In this document: positions 39,113 to 48,161 of the stretch, piece by piece
Layout of the letters: every line of letters begins with the position of its first letter
Position numbering within the stretch: position 1 is the stretch's first letter
Source: Curtobacterium sp. BH-2-1-1
GTDB taxonomy: Bacteria > Actinomycetota > Actinomycetes > Actinomycetales > Microbacteriaceae
NCBI RefSeq assembly: GCF_001806325.1
Contig: NZ_CP017580.1
Coordinates: 2,604,001 to 2,668,000, forward strand
Direction of reading: 5' to 3'
Length of the DNA stretch: 64,000 nucleotides
The notes under the pieces: generated by a model
What the model was told of the DNA's origin: nothing
The model's input: only the letters and a program-made list of their open reading frames with translations
Database searches by the model: none
Made by a program: the position numbers and the translations under genes

Positions 39113-40213
39113 TCAGGGGATCAGTCGGTCGGCGCGGTAGCGGTCGAAGAGCTCGGCGAAGGCACGTTCGGTGCGACGGAAGGCGGTGAAACCGGCGTCG
39201 CGGCTCTTGCCCATGTCGGTGACGACCTCCATCGCGCGACCGAGGTCGGCGTCGGTGTGCCACCACGAGGCGAGCCGGGTGATGTCGGGTTCGACGAGGC
39301 CGTGGCGCTCCGCGATGTCGGCCCATGCAGCCTCGTGCGGCGCCATCTGCTCCTCGAGCGGACGCGGCGCATCCTCGTACCCCACGACCCGCGCTGGGTC
39401 GACACCGAGGTGGGCGGCGAGCCGGGGCCACATCCAGCGCCAGCGGAACACGTCGCCGTTCACGATGTTGAACGCCTCGTCGGCACCCTCGGGCGTGGTC
39501 GACGCCCAGACCATGTGCTCGGCCAGGATGCCGGCGTCGGTCATGTCGGTGAGGCCGTTCCACTGCGCCTCGCTGCCCGGGAACACGAAGTCCAGACCGA
39601 GCTCCTTCGCCAGGGTCGCCTGCACCGCGATCGTCAGCCCCATGTTCATCGCGTTGCCGACCGCGTGGCCGATCACCGTGTGCGAGCGGTGCACCGACCA
39701 CGTGAAGCCCTGGCGGTCGGCGGCGGCGAAGAGCTCATCCTCCTGGGCGTAGTAGAAGTTCGGGGTGTCGAGGCGCGGTTCCTCCTCGTGGAACGGGGTG
39801 TCGGGCATCTCGCCGGCGGCGTACGCCTCGAACGGGCCGAGGTAGTGCTTCAGCCCGGTGACGAGGGCGACGTGCTCGAGCGGCGCGGGGGCGAGGGCTG
39901 CGAGGAGGTCGCGCACCATGCCGCCGTTCACGCGGATGTTCTCGGCCTCGGTGTCCTGCCGCTGCCACGCGGTGAAGAAGACGTGGGTCGGGCGCTCGTC
40001 GGCGAGGGCGGTGCCTAGCGAGTCCGGGTCCCGCAGGTCCGCGGCCACGGTGCGGACACCGTCGCGGGCGAGGGGCCGGCGGGAGAGCGCGGTCACCTCC
40101 CACCCGAGGTCGAGCAGGTGCGAGACGAGCGCCGATCCAGTGATGCCGCTGGCACCCACCACGAGGGCTCGGAGACGGTCGGGGGACTGTGCGGCGGTGT
40201 CGTCGAGGGTCAT
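39113..40213 (-). CDS. SDR family oxidoreductase, PRISE-like (enone reductase type)
   Basis: This 366-residue protein has an N-terminal Rossmann fold with GASGITGSALVSHLL. It then shows motifs of the progesterone 5-beta-reductase/iridoid synthase-like group: TAWQRQDTEAENIRVN, TGLKHYLGPFE, NFYYAQEDELF and HRSHTVIGHAVGNAMNMG. These enzymes reduce activated enones with NADPH; the bacterial substrates are mostly unknown. The ATG at 40213 lies 9 bp after the stop of the membrane protein gene upstream, so both are probably in one transcript with the DUF3253-type gene. Confidence 0.87.
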   Translation of the reverse strand: MTLDDTAAQSPDRLRALVVGASGITGSALVSHLLDLGWEVTALSRRPLARDGVRTVAADLRDPDSLGTALADERPTHVFFTAWQRQDTEAENIRVNGGMVRDLLAALAPAPLEHVALVTGLKHYLGPFEAYAAGEMPDTPFHEEEPRLDTPNFYYAQEDELFAAADRQGFTWSVHRSHTVIGHAVGNAMNMGLTIAVQATLAKELGLDFVFPGSEAQWNGLTDMTDAGILAEHMVWASTTPEGADEAFNIVNGDVFRWRWMWPRLAAHLGVDPARVVGYEDAPRPLEEQMAPHEAAWADIAERHGLVEPDITRLASWWHTDADLGRAMEVVTDMGKSRDAGFTAFRRTERAFAELFDRYRADRLIP

Positions 40214-40221
40214 CCCGGTGC

Positions 40222-40812
40222 TCAACACGTGTCGTGCTGTGCTTGTTCCCGGACGAGCAGTTGACGCCGCGATTCGAGGCGACTGACCACGGTGATGAAC
40301 ACGGCGACGGCGAAGAGGCCGACCATCAAGGACCATCCAGCCGTCCCGTTGGTCATCGCGACCGAACCGGAGAGCCCGACCAGACTGAGGAACACCCCGA
40401 CGAGCACCGGGACGGCGGCACGCGACGAGCGGCGCTGCCAGTCGATCATGCTCCGGACGAGTCCCGCGTACGGTTCCGTGACGGTGCCCGGTCGCCGCAA
40501 CTGCCGTCGGAGTTCGCGACGTTGCGCCGGGGTGAGGACCGCGAGCGGCCGCTCGGGAGCGGAGAGGAAGAACGGCAGCAAGGCCCCCGTCCGGCGGGCA
40601 CGAATCCACACGGTGACGGTGAGCACTGCACCGATCGCTGCGATGATCGTCCAGACGAGTTCCGCGGGCCGGGTGATCCCGACGGCGCCGAGTGCGGTCC
40701 ACAACACGGAGAGTCCGGCGAGGGCGGCCTGTTGCGAGATGCCGATGACGGTGCCCCCGATGGCAGCGAGGTGATCGGCGCGGCGGGTGGCCGTGATGAG
40801 GCGGTCGTCCAT
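40222..40812 (-). CDS. membrane protein of unknown function
   Basis: This is a 196-residue protein with four likely helices in two pairs (about 15-40 and 50-72; 132-152 and 155-178) around a basic cytoplasmic loop (RRELRRQLRRPGT). I do not recognise it. Its ATG is one base from the stop of the upstream DUF3253-type gene (40814) and the SDR gene follows by 9 bp, so it is the middle gene of a three-gene row. Confidence 0.7.
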   Translation of the reverse strand: MDDRLITATRRADHLAAIGGTVIGISQQAALAGLSVLWTALGAVGITRPAELVWTIIAAIGAVLTVTVWIRARRTGALLPFFLSAPERPLAVLTPAQRRELRRQLRRPGTVTEPYAGLVRSMIDWQRRSSRAAVPVLVGVFLSLVGLSGSVAMTNGTAGWSLMVGLFAVAVFITVVSRLESRRQLLVREQAQHDTC

Positions 40813-40813
40813 G

Positions 40814-41212
40814 TCAGCGCGGTCTGCGGATACGGATCGGACCCTTGGCGGTGGACGGGTCGACGACGCTGCCGTGCTGGGTGATCTCGACCTCGCCTCT
40901 GGACATCATCCGCCGCGCCGCACGCCGGGCGGGTTCCATCAGGTCACGCCAGCCGTCGGGGTCGAGGGCCCGGGCGGCGTCGGACGGGCAGATGCTGGAC
41001 GTGCGGGCCCGTGCGGCGAGGAGTTCGTCGATGCGCTGTTCGAGCGCGAGGTCGGTCTCGTCCACGCCGTGCTTCCGGCACGCGGCCGAGCAGTACTTCG
41101 CATCCGGGGCGGCGGAACCGGGCATCCGGCGGCCGCACGAGGCACACGTCCGATCGGCGTGCTCCGCCTCGTTCGCGGCGGCGTCCGCCTCGGTCCTGAT
41201 CGCTCGTCCCAT
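40814..41212 (-). CDS. DUF2256/DUF3253-type protein with zinc-finger-like N-terminus
   Basis: This 132-residue protein joins two small domains. The N-terminal part has TCASCGRRMPG and KYCSAACRK, four Cys in a treble-clef-like pattern (DUF2256-like). The C-terminal part, LLAARARTSSICPSDAARALDPDGWRDLMEPARRAARRM and GEVEITQHGSVVDPS, matches DUF3253, a small winged-helix-like domain. A nucleic-acid-binding role is possible but unproven. The ATG at 41212 has CAGGAT 6 nt upstream, which may be a -10 of a leaderless gene. It starts the three-gene row. Confidence 0.82.
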   Translation of the reverse strand: MGRAIRTEADAAANEAEHADRTCASCGRRMPGSAAPDAKYCSAACRKHGVDETDLALEQRIDELLAARARTSSICPSDAARALDPDGWRDLMEPARRAARRMMSRGEVEITQHGSVVDPSTAKGPIRIRRPR

Positions 41213-41278
41213 GCGACCATCCTGTCCCCGCTGTCCGGTCTCGCGCCCAGCCCAGGCACGGCTGGCAGCATCGGGTCG

Positions 41279-42619
41279 GTGAACACCGACACCGCACCCG
41301 AGCGTCCCGCTGAGCCCGCCTGGGTCGAGCACGTCATGTGGTGGCACGTCTACCCGCTCGGGTTCGTCGGTGCCGACGTCCGGCCGGACACCCCCGTGGA
41401 CGGACGCCCCGTCGACCACCGGCTCGGCCGCATCGAGCCCTGGCTCGACCACGTCGTGGACCTCGGGCTGAACGGGCTGCTGCTGGGCCCCGTCTTCACG
41501 AGCTCGACGCACGGCTACGACACGGTCGACCACTTCCGGATCGACCCGCGGCTCGGTGACGACGACGACTTCGACCGGCTCGTCACGGCCGCGCACGACC
41601 GGGGGATCCGGGTCCTGCTCGACGGGGTGTTCAACCACGTCGGACGGGAGCACCCGGCCTTCCGCGCCGTCGAGGAGCAGGGCCCGGACGCGCCGACGGC
41701 GGATCTGTTCGCGATCGACTGGGCAGGCTGGTCGCCCGGCGACGACGTGCCGGTGGGACTGTTCGAGGGGCACGACATCCTGGTCGCGCTCGACCACGGC
41801 AGCCGGGCCACCGAGGACCTCGTCGTCGAGGTGATGACGCACTGGCTCGCACGAGGCGTCGACGGCTGGCGACTCGACGCGGCCTACGCGGTACCGACGG
41901 CGTTCTGGGCAGGGGTGCTGCCGCGCGTCCGGGAGCGCTTCCCGGACGCCTGGTTCACGGGCGAGGTCATCCACGGGGACACGGCTGCGTTCGTCCGCGC
42001 CTCGACGGTCGACTCCACCACGCAGTACGAGCTCTGGCAGGGCATCTGGCACGGCATCGCCGACCGGAACTGCTTCGAGCTCGCCCACGCCGTCGAACGG
42101 CACGACGAACTGCTGGCCGCACAGGCACCGAGCACGTTCGTCGGCAACCACGACGTGACGCGCATCGCGAGTTCCGTGGGGGAGCGGTTCGCCGGGCACG
42201 CCGCCGCCGTCCTCTTCACGGTCGCCGGGACCCCGAGCGTCTGGGCCGGTGACGAGTACGGCTGGACGGGGGTGAAGGAGGAGCGCGTCGGCGGGGACGA
42301 TGCCGTCCGCCCGGAGTTCCCGGCCGCTCCGCCCGAGTCCGTGGAGCTCACGCACGCGTACGAGGCGCTCATCGCCCTCCGTCGCCGCGAGCCCTGGCTG
42401 CACCGCGCCCACACCGACGTCGTCCACCTGACGAACACCGCGATCGTGCTGCGGACCGCGACCGCGGAGCGGGCGGTGGTGACCGCCCTGAACCTGTCGC
42501 CCGATCCCGTAGACCTGCCCACAGCGGGTGCGACGCGCGTCGAGGCGGGCGGAGCCGACGTCGGGGACGGGACCCTGCGCCTCCAGGCCGCCGCCTGGGC
42601 CGTGCTCTCCGGATCGTGA
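41279..42619 (+). CDS. alpha-amylase family protein, GH13
   Basis: This 446-residue glycoside hydrolase, without signal peptide, has the four conserved GH13 regions in order: DGVFNHVG (I), GWRLDAAYA with the nucleophile Asp (II), WFTGEVIHGD with the acid/base Glu (III) and FVGNHDV with the stabilising Asp (IV). A short C-terminal beta domain follows. Specificity (alpha-1,4, trehalose-related or other) cannot be read from these motifs. The GTG at 41279 begins MNTDTAPERP; CAGCAT 7 nt upstream might be a leaderless -10. An 18-bp-stem terminator follows the stop at once. Confidence 0.92.
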   Translation: MNTDTAPERPAEPAWVEHVMWWHVYPLGFVGADVRPDTPVDGRPVDHRLGRIEPWLDHVVDLGLNGLLLGPVFTSSTHGYDTVDHFRIDPRLGDDDDFDRLVTAAHDRGIRVLLDGVFNHVGREHPAFRAVEEQGPDAPTADLFAIDWAGWSPGDDVPVGLFEGHDILVALDHGSRATEDLVVEVMTHWLARGVDGWRLDAAYAVPTAFWAGVLPRVRERFPDAWFTGEVIHGDTAAFVRASTVDSTTQYELWQGIWHGIADRNCFELAHAVERHDELLAAQAPSTFVGNHDVTRIASSVGERFAGHAAAVLFTVAGTPSVWAGDEYGWTGVKEERVGGDDAVRPEFPAAPPESVELTHAYEALIALRRREPWLHRAHTDVVHLTNTAIVLRTATAERAVVTALNLSPDPVDLPTAGATRVEAGGADVGDGTLRLQAAAWAVLSGS

Positions 42620-42662
42620 GCAGAAATGGTCGGGTCCCCGGACAGGACCCGACCATTTCTGC
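42620..42662. terminator. strong bidirectional terminator, 18-bp stem
   Basis: Perfect arms GCAGAAATGGTCGGGTCC and complement with loop CCGGACA, directly after the GH13 stop and 37 bp beyond the mmsB stop on the other strand. ATTTCT gives a short U-rich end on the plus strand. Confidence 0.9.
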
Positions 42663-42698
42663 ACACGAAACGAACGCCCGCGCGCCCGAACGCCCGCG

Positions 42699-43880
42699 CT
42701 ACTTGCGCGCGGACGCCGCCCGGCGCTTGTTGAACACGTCGAACGCGACGGCGGCGAGCAGCACCAGGCCCTTGATGAGCGACTGGTACTCGGTCCCGAT
42801 GCCGAGGATCGACATGCCGTTGTTCAGGATGCCGATGATGAGACCACCGACGATCGCTCCCGGCACCGTCCCGATGCCACCGGTGACGGCCGCGCCGCCG
42901 ATGAACACCGCGGCGATGGCGTCGAGCTCGAAGCCGTTGCCGGCACCCGGAGCCGCGAGGTTGAGCTGGCCGGTGAACACCACGCCGGCCAGGGCCGAGA
43001 TGACGCCCATGTTGACGAAGAGCAGGAACGTGACCCGCTTCGTCTTCACACCGGAGAGCTGGGCGGCGAGGGCGTTCCCGCCGATCGCGTAGATGTGGCG
43101 GCCGAACACCGCGCTCCGCATGACGACCGAGTAGATCACCACGAGCGCACCGAGCACGACGAGCACGATCGGGGTGCCGTTGTAGCTCGCGAGCAGGAGC
43201 GCCACGTAGATGACGAGCGCGACCGTGAAGGCGAGCTTCGTGATGAACCAGGCGAACGGCTCGCCCTCGAGCTGGTACTTGCGCCGGGTGGCACGACCGC
43301 GGAACGCCGTGACCACGAGGACGATCGCGGCCGCGAAGCCGAGGATCATCGTGAGGGGCTCGTACCCGGTGGTGCCGAACGACGGCAGGAAGCCGGAGCC
43401 GAGGGAGCGGAAGCCCTCCGGGAACGGCGAGATCTGCTGGTTGTGCAGGACGATCTGCGCGGCGCCACGGAACGCGAGCATGCCCGCGAGCGTGACGATG
43501 AACGCGGGGATCCCGAAGTAGGCGATCCAGAACCCCTGCCAGGCACCGACGAGGGCGCCGACCACCAGGCAGAGCACGACCGCGATCGGCCAGGGCAGGC
43601 CCCACTGCGTGATCATGACACCGGCCATGGCGCCGGTGAAGGCCACGACCGAGCCGACCGAGAGGTCGATGTGCCCGGCGATGATGACCATCACCATGCC
43701 GATGGCGAGGATGAGGATGTAGCTGTTCTGGACGATCAGGTTCGAGACGTTGATCGGGGCGAGGGTGATGCCGTTCGTCGTCACCTGGAAGAAGATGACG
43801 ATGACGATCAGCGCGATGAACAGGCCGATCTGTCGGAGCTGCCCGGTGAGGTAGCCGGCGGCGGACTTAAGCGCGTTCAT
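42699..43880 (-). CDS. mmsB: multiple monosaccharide ABC transporter permease MmsB (GguB)
   Basis: This 393-residue permease of the ribose/xylose/arabinose importer class has about ten helices. The blocks [21 protein letters not shown] and [15 protein letters not shown] are typical, and [16 protein letters not shown] with the long inserted loop fits the GguB/MmsB subgroup. It forms the membrane channel for the ChvE-like binding protein and MmsA ATPase encoded upstream. The ATG at 43880 overlaps the mmsA stop by 14 bp. A strong terminator follows. Confidence 0.94.
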   Translation of the reverse strand: MNALKSAAGYLTGQLRQIGLFIALIVIVIFFQVTTNGITLAPINVSNLIVQNSYILILAIGMVMVIIAGHIDLSVGSVVAFTGAMAGVMITQWGLPWPIAVVLCLVVGALVGAWQGFWIAYFGIPAFIVTLAGMLAFRGAAQIVLHNQQISPFPEGFRSLGSGFLPSFGTTGYEPLTMILGFAAAIVLVVTAFRGRATRRKYQLEGEPFAWFITKLAFTVALVIYVALLLASYNGTPIVLVVLGALVVIYSVVMRSAVFGRHIYAIGGNALAAQLSGVKTKRVTFLLFVNMGVISALAGVVFTGQLNLAAPGAGNGFELDAIAAVFIGGAAVTGGIGTVPGAIVGGLIIGILNNGMSILGIGTEYQSLIKGLVLLAAVAFDVFNKRRAASARK

Positions 43881-45420
43881 TGACAGGGGTCTCCCGTTCC
43901 TGGGTCATGTACTGCATGAGGGCCTCGGGCGTGGCCTCGGAGCGGGGCACGTCGGCGGTGATCGTGCCCTCGGAGAGCGTGTAGATGCGGTCGCAGATGC
44001 CGAGGAGCTCGGGGAGTTCGGAGGAGATCACGATGATCCCCTTCCCCTGGTCCGCGAGCTGGTTGATGATCGTGTAGATCTCGTACTTCGCGCCGACGTC
44101 GATGCCCCGCGTGGGCTCGTCGAGGATGAGCACGTCGGGGTCGGCGTACATCCACTTCGACAGGACGACCTTCTGCTGGTTGCCGCCGGAGAGCTTCCCG
44201 GTGACGACGTCGACGTTCGGTGCCTTGATGTTGAGGCTCCGGAGGAACTGCCCGGCGACGGTGGTCTCCTCGGACGCGTTGACGAAGCCCCAGTTCGCGA
44301 GCTTCCCGAGCGCCGACCCGGAGATGTTCCGCTTGATGTCGTCGATGAGGTTGAGCCCGTAGCGCTTCCGGTCCTCGGTGACGTACGCGATGCCGTTGTC
44401 GATCGCTTGCGACACCGTGTGGGTCTTGATCGGGACGCCGCGCTTGTACACGGTGCCGCTGATCCCGGTGCCGTAGGACTGGCCGAACACGCTCATCGCG
44501 AGCTCGGTCCGTCCGGCGCCCATGAGCCCGGCGATGCCGACGACCTCGCCCGCCCGGACGGAGAGGTTCGCCTGGTGGATGATCTCGCGCGAGGCGTCGA
44601 GCTGGTGGTGGACGGTCCAGTCCTCGATGCGGAGGAGTTCCTCGCCGATCTGCGGGTCCTCGCGCTCGGGGTACCGGTTCGACAGGTCGCGACCGACCAT
44701 GCCGCGGATGATCCGGTCCTCGGAGACGTCGTCGGCGTGCATGTCGAGCGTCTCGATGGTCTTGCCGTCGCGGATGATCGTGACCTTGTCCGCGATCGCC
44801 TTGATCTCGTTGAGCTTGTGGCTGATGATGATCGCCGTCATCCCCTCGGCCTGCAGCGACCGGATGAGGTCGAGCAGGTGCGCCGAGTCGTCGTCGTTCA
44901 GCGCCGCCGTCGGCTCGTCGAGGATGAGGAGCTTCACCCGCTTCGACAGGGCCTTCGCGATCTCGACGAGCTGCTGCTTGCCGACGCCGATGTCGACGAT
45001 CTTCGTGACCGGGTTGTCCTTGAGGCCGACGCGCTGCAGGAGCTCGGCGGCCGCGAGGTTCGTCTTGTTCCAGTCGATGAACCCGGCCTTCGACTGTTCG
45101 TTGCCGAGGAAGATGTTCTCGGCGATCGACAGGAACGGGCTGAGCGCGAGCTCCTGGTGGATGATCACGACCCCGGCCGCTTCCGAGCCGTTGATGTCGC
45201 CGAACTCGACGGGGGATCCGTCGATGAGGATCTCGCCGTCGAAGGAGCCGTGCGGGTAGACCCCGGACAGCACCTTCATCAGGGTGGACTTGCCGGCGCC
45301 GTTCTCGCCGCAGATCGCGTGGACCTGGCCGCGCTCGACCTCGATCGAGACCCCCTGCAGCGCCTTGACCCCGGGGAACGTCTTGGTGATGTCACGCATC
45401 TCGAGGATGGTGTCCGCCAT
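43867..45420 (-). CDS. mmsA: multiple monosaccharide ABC transporter ATPase MmsA (GguA)
   Basis: This 517-residue double ATPase has two ABC domains. The first has Walker [10 protein letters not shown] and signature-Walker [16 protein letters not shown]...[11 protein letters not shown]. The second has the degenerate P-loop [11 protein letters not shown] normal for this class, but an intact signature [10 protein letters not shown] and Walker [13 protein letters not shown]. It energises monosaccharide uptake with MmsB. A family 1 hairpin lies between the chvE gene and this one (45468-45509), so its expression is probably lower than that of the binding protein. Confidence 0.95.
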   Translation of the reverse strand: MADTILEMRDITKTFPGVKALQGVSIEVERGQVHAICGENGAGKSTLMKVLSGVYPHGSFDGEILIDGSPVEFGDINGSEAAGVVIIHQELALSPFLSIAENIFLGNEQSKAGFIDWNKTNLAAAELLQRVGLKDNPVTKIVDIGVGKQQLVEIAKALSKRVKLLILDEPTAALNDDDSAHLLDLIRSLQAEGMTAIIISHKLNEIKAIADKVTIIRDGKTIETLDMHADDVSEDRIIRGMVGRDLSNRYPEREDPQIGEELLRIEDWTVHHQLDASREIIHQANLSVRAGEVVGIAGLMGAGRTELAMSVFGQSYGTGISGTVYKRGVPIKTHTVSQAIDNGIAYVTEDRKRYGLNLIDDIKRNISGSALGKLANWGFVNASEETTVAGQFLRSLNIKAPNVDVVTGKLSGGNQQKVVLSKWMYADPDVLILDEPTRGIDVGAKYEIYTIINQLADQGKGIIVISSELPELLGICDRIYTLSEGTITADVPRSEATPEALMQYMTQERETPVNERA

Positions 45421-45467
45421 GTGGGACCGCCTTTTCGTCGTCCGCGCGTGGGCGCGCGGGTGGTGAC

Positions 45468-45509
45468 GGACTGGAGGCGCGGGGCGGGGTCGACCCGCGC
45501 CTCCAGTCC
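45468..45509 (-). repeat. REP-like palindrome, family 1, inside the chvE-mmsAB operon
   Basis: A 16-bp perfect stem (GGACTGGAGGCGCGGG arm) with a 10-nt loop, 17 bp after the chvE stop and 47 bp before the mmsA start. Inside an operon it is likely to attenuate or to stabilise the upstream mRNA. Confidence 0.85.
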
Positions 45510-45526
45510 GACAGATGGGTTGCGTC

Positions 45527-46657
45527 CTACTTGAGGTCGGCCTCGGTGTAGTAGCCCGAGTCGACGAGGACTTCCTTGTAGTTGTCCTTCGTCACGACGG
45601 TCGGCTGGAACAGGTAGGTCGGGACGACCTTGACCTTGTTGTCGTAGCTCTTCGTGTCGTTGACCTCGGGCTTCTTGCCGGTGAGCAGGTCCTCGGCCAT
45701 GGTGACCGACTGCTTGGCGAGCTTGCGCGTGTCCTTGTAGATGGTCGAGTACTGCTGACCGGCGATGATCGACTTCACGCTGGCCTGCTCGGCGTCCTGT
45801 CCCGTGATGGTCGGGAGCGGGCGGTCGCTCGAGCCGTACCCGGCGCCCTGCAGCGCCGAGATGATGCCGATCGACATGCCGTCGTAGGGCGAGAGCACGC
45901 CGTTCAGCGTGGTGCCGCCGGAGTACGACTTCGCGATGAGGTTCTGCATGCGGGCCTTGGCGGTCGCCGGGTCCCACTGCTGCGTCGCGGCCTGGGAGAG
46001 CTGGTCCTGGCCGGACTGGATCTTCAGGGTGCCGTCCTCGAGGTACGGCTTGAGGGTCTTCATCGCACCGTCGAAGAAGAAGCCCGCGTTGTTGTCGTCG
46101 AGCGAGCCGGCGAAGACCTCGATGTTGAAGGGGCCCTTCTCGCCGGTCTTCTTGCCGTCCGCGTCGAGCACGCCGAGGCCGGTGAGCAGGCTCGTCGCCT
46201 GGTCGACGCCGACCTTCTCGTTGTCGAACGACACGTAGTAGTCGACGTTCTTGTTGCCCGTGAGCAGGCGGTCGTAGGAGATCACCTTGATGCCGGCCTT
46301 GGCGGCGGCGTCGAGCTGGTCGGAGAGCGCTCCGCCGTCGATCGACGCGATGATGAGGACCTTCGCGCCCTTCGTGATCATGTTGCTGACCTGCTGCGCC
46401 TGCTGCTGGACCTTGTTGTCGCCGTACTCGAGGTCGACCTTGTAGCCGGCCTTCTCGAGGTCGCTCTTGACGGCGTTGCCGTCCTTGATCCAGCGTTCCG
46501 AGACCTTGGTCGGCATCGCGACGCCCACCAGGGCGCCCTTGTTGTCGCCGCTGCTGCTCCCACCGTCGGTGGACGCGCGTCCGCCGGCGGAGCAGCCGGC
46601 GAGTGCGATGGCGATGCCGAGGGCGGCGACGCCCGCGACGATCTTGCGCTTCATCAT
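45527..46657 (-). CDS. chvE: multiple monosaccharide-binding lipoprotein ChvE
   Basis: This 376-residue binding protein has a basic start (MMKRK), a hydrophobic signal and the lipobox LAGC. The mature part ([66 protein letters not shown]) matches the ChvE/GguE type that binds L-arabinose, D-galactose, D-glucose and related sugars. Length and order (chvE-mmsA-mmsB) are canonical. The ATG at 46657 has AGAGG 7 nt upstream. A near-consensus promoter with the GTGAGCGCTCAC operator directly downstream of its -10 precedes it, so arabinose is the likely inducer and main sugar. Confidence 0.94.
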   Translation of the reverse strand: MMKRKIVAGVAALGIAIALAGCSAGGRASTDGGSSSGDNKGALVGVAMPTKVSERWIKDGNAVKSDLEKAGYKVDLEYGDNKVQQQAQQVSNMITKGAKVLIIASIDGGALSDQLDAAAKAGIKVISYDRLLTGNKNVDYYVSFDNEKVGVDQATSLLTGLGVLDADGKKTGEKGPFNIEVFAGSLDDNNAGFFFDGAMKTLKPYLEDGTLKIQSGQDQLSQAATQQWDPATAKARMQNLIAKSYSGGTTLNGVLSPYDGMSIGIISALQGAGYGSSDRPLPTITGQDAEQASVKSIIAGQQYSTIYKDTRKLAKQSVTMAEDLLTGKKPEVNDTKSYDNKVKVVPTYLFQPTVVTKDNYKEVLVDSGYYTEADLK

Positions 46658-46734
46658 CGAAGTACCTCTGTTCCTGCGCGTCCACGTCGACGCGCTCGGT
46701 GCCGGGGCTGCTGTGCCCCGAGGGATTTGCTCGT

Positions 46735-46746
46735 GTGAGCGCTCAC
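46735..46746 (-). promoter_or_regulatory. GTGAGCGCTCAC operator (arabinose regulon, copy 3)
   Basis: Perfect 12-bp palindrome, 14 bp when extended (TGTGAGCGCTCACA, the symmetric lac operator core). It begins directly after the chvE -10, covering the expected transcription start. Confidence 0.93.
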
Positions 46747-46775
46747 ATACTGGGGGTTCCGTGACGGGGTGTCAA
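46747..46775 (-). promoter_or_regulatory. chvE promoter
   Basis: On the minus strand TTGACA (46775-46770) and CAGTAT (46752-46747) are separated by 17 nt, a near-consensus vegetative promoter. The operator follows at once, so full repression without inducer is expected. Confidence 0.82.
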
Positions 46776-46823
46776 CTCACCGTGACCGTTTCGCGATCTT
46801 GTCGCGTCGGCCGGACTGCGCGG

Positions 46824-46829
46824 TACGGT
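46824..46829 (+). promoter_or_regulatory. -10 hexamer TACGGT of the arabinose LacI regulator
   Basis: TACGGT ends 7 nt before the GTG at 46837, fitting a leaderless message. Confidence 0.5.
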
Positions 46830-46836
46830 TGGCGAC

Positions 46837-47886
46837 GTGACGACCACGACCGCGCTCGGGGACGCCGGCGGCAAACGTCGCAAGGCACCCACGATCTTCG
46901 ACGTCGCCGAGCGCGCGGGCGTCTCCCACCAGACCGTCTCGCGAGTGATCAACGGCGACCCGACGGTCCGCGAGCAGTTCCGCGCCCAGGTGTCCGACGC
47001 GGTCACCGAGCTCGGGTACCGGCCCCGTGCCGCTGCCCGGGCGCTCGCCGGGGGGCGCAGTCGGGCGCTCGGCATCATCACCGCCGGGGACGCGCTGTAC
47101 GGACCGTCGAGCACCGCCATCGGGTTCGAGCGGGCAGCCCGGTCCGCCGGCTACCACGTCCTGCTCTCCACCCTGCCCGACGACCCGCGGCCCGTCGACC
47201 TGTCGAACGCCCTCGTGACGCTGCTCGCCCAGGACGTCGCCGCCATCGTGCTCGTCGCCGCCGACAACCGGGTGCTCGACGCCCTCGCCTCGCTGACCGT
47301 CCCGGTCTCGGTGCCCGTCGTCGTCGCGAACGCCGTGCAGCGGGACGCGGCCAGGGCCCCGGTGGCACCGAGCGTCGCGGCGGTCGCGATCGACCAGGCG
47401 GCGGGGACCTCGCTCGTGATGGAGCACCTGTTCGCCCGCGGGCACCGCCGGATCGTGCACATCGCCGGCCCCGCGGTCTCGCAGGAGTCCGAGGTCCGCC
47501 GGGTGACCTACGAGCGGATCATGCGCGACGCCGGACTCGAACCCGTGGTACTCGACGGCGACTGGACCCCGGCGAGCGGGTTCGCGGCGGCCCGGACGAT
47601 CGACGTGCACACGGTCGACGCGGTCTTCGCCGGGAACGACCAGATGGCGCTCGGGGTCCTGCACGCCTTCGCCGACGAGGGACTGCGGGTGCCGGACGAC
47701 ATCGCCGTGGTGGGCTTCGACGACGTTCCCGAGGCGGCGCACTTCACGCCGCCGCTCACCACCGTGCGGCAGGACTTCCGGGCGATGGGGGAGCGGGTGC
47801 TCGACACCGTGCGGGCCCTCGTCGAGGGGGAGCCGCGGGACGAGACGTTGCTCGTGCCCGAGCTCGTGGTGCGCCGGAGCGCGTAG
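46837..47886 (+). CDS. LacI family regulator, probable repressor of the arabinose regulon
   Basis: This 349-residue repressor has a helix-turn-helix TIFDVAERAGVSHQTVSRVINGD, a hinge YRPRAAARALAGGR and a ligand domain ending in AVVGFDDVPEAAHFTPPLTTVRQ. The recognition helix carries His-Gln-...-Arg where E. coli LacI has Tyr17-Gln18-...-Arg22, so near-lac operator specificity is plausible. It is divergent from chvE, whose promoter contains the symmetric lac operator core. The same palindrome occurs at four other places, all beside arabinose genes. The inducer may be L-arabinose or a product; the AraR role is inferred from position and operator. GTG start, leaderless. Its own gene is about 90 bp from the operator and may be autoregulated. 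Confidence 0.9.
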   Translation: MTTTTALGDAGGKRRKAPTIFDVAERAGVSHQTVSRVINGDPTVREQFRAQVSDAVTELGYRPRAAARALAGGRSRALGIITAGDALYGPSSTAIGFERAARSAGYHVLLSTLPDDPRPVDLSNALVTLLAQDVAAIVLVAADNRVLDALASLTVPVSVPVVVANAVQRDAARAPVAPSVAAVAIDQAAGTSLVMEHLFARGHRRIVHIAGPAVSQESEVRRVTYERIMRDAGLEPVVLDGDWTPASGFAAARTIDVHTVDAVFAGNDQMALGVLHAFADEGLRVPDDIAVVGFDDVPEAAHFTPPLTTVRQDFRAMGERVLDTVRALVEGEPRDETLLVPELVVRRSA

Positions 47887-48161
47887 GGCACGCGGCGCGC
47901 GGCGCGGGCGCGGGGCGCGGGCGCGGGGGCACGGCGGCGCGGGCGCAGCTTCGCGGGTTCGCCGAGCGGGCACGACTCGCCGCGGGTTCGTCGTCGAGCG
48001 GGCAGAACAGGCCGGGTGTGCGGGCCGAATGTGACGTTTTTCGCCCGCTCGGGGCCCCCGGCCCGCGGCAACGCCGCCCCGGCCCGCGGCAACGCCGCCC
48101 CGCACGCGGCAGCGCCGCCCCCGCACGGTGCGAGGACGGCGCCGCCCGGCTGACCCGACCG
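47887..48161. other. 275-bp gene-free region with low-complexity and repeat DNA
   Basis: A GC-only run after the LacI stop (47887-47950) is followed by three copies of a CGAGCGGGC motif (about 47963, 47993 and, inverted, 48041), with TTTTT beside the last. The inverted copy can fold with the second as a terminator. The 21-bp tandem repeats at 48060 come next. I see no gene. Confidence 0.6.
48060..48121. repeat. three tandem copies of a 21-bp unit
   Basis: Two exact copies begin GGCCCGCGGCAACGCCGCC (48060-48080 and 48081-48101); a third, shorter copy (48102-48121) differs at a few bases. The array ends 41 bp before the stop of the MalG-type gene on the other strand. Confidence 0.8.

Noticed and set aside
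36626..42619. A genomic island between the two halves of the arabinose genes
   Set aside because: Base composition and gene types are ordinary and no integrase, tRNA or flanking repeat marks borders, so a plain arrangement of household genes is enough.
48060..48121. A CRISPR array from the 21-bp units
   Set aside because: The units are directly adjacent, with no spacers.
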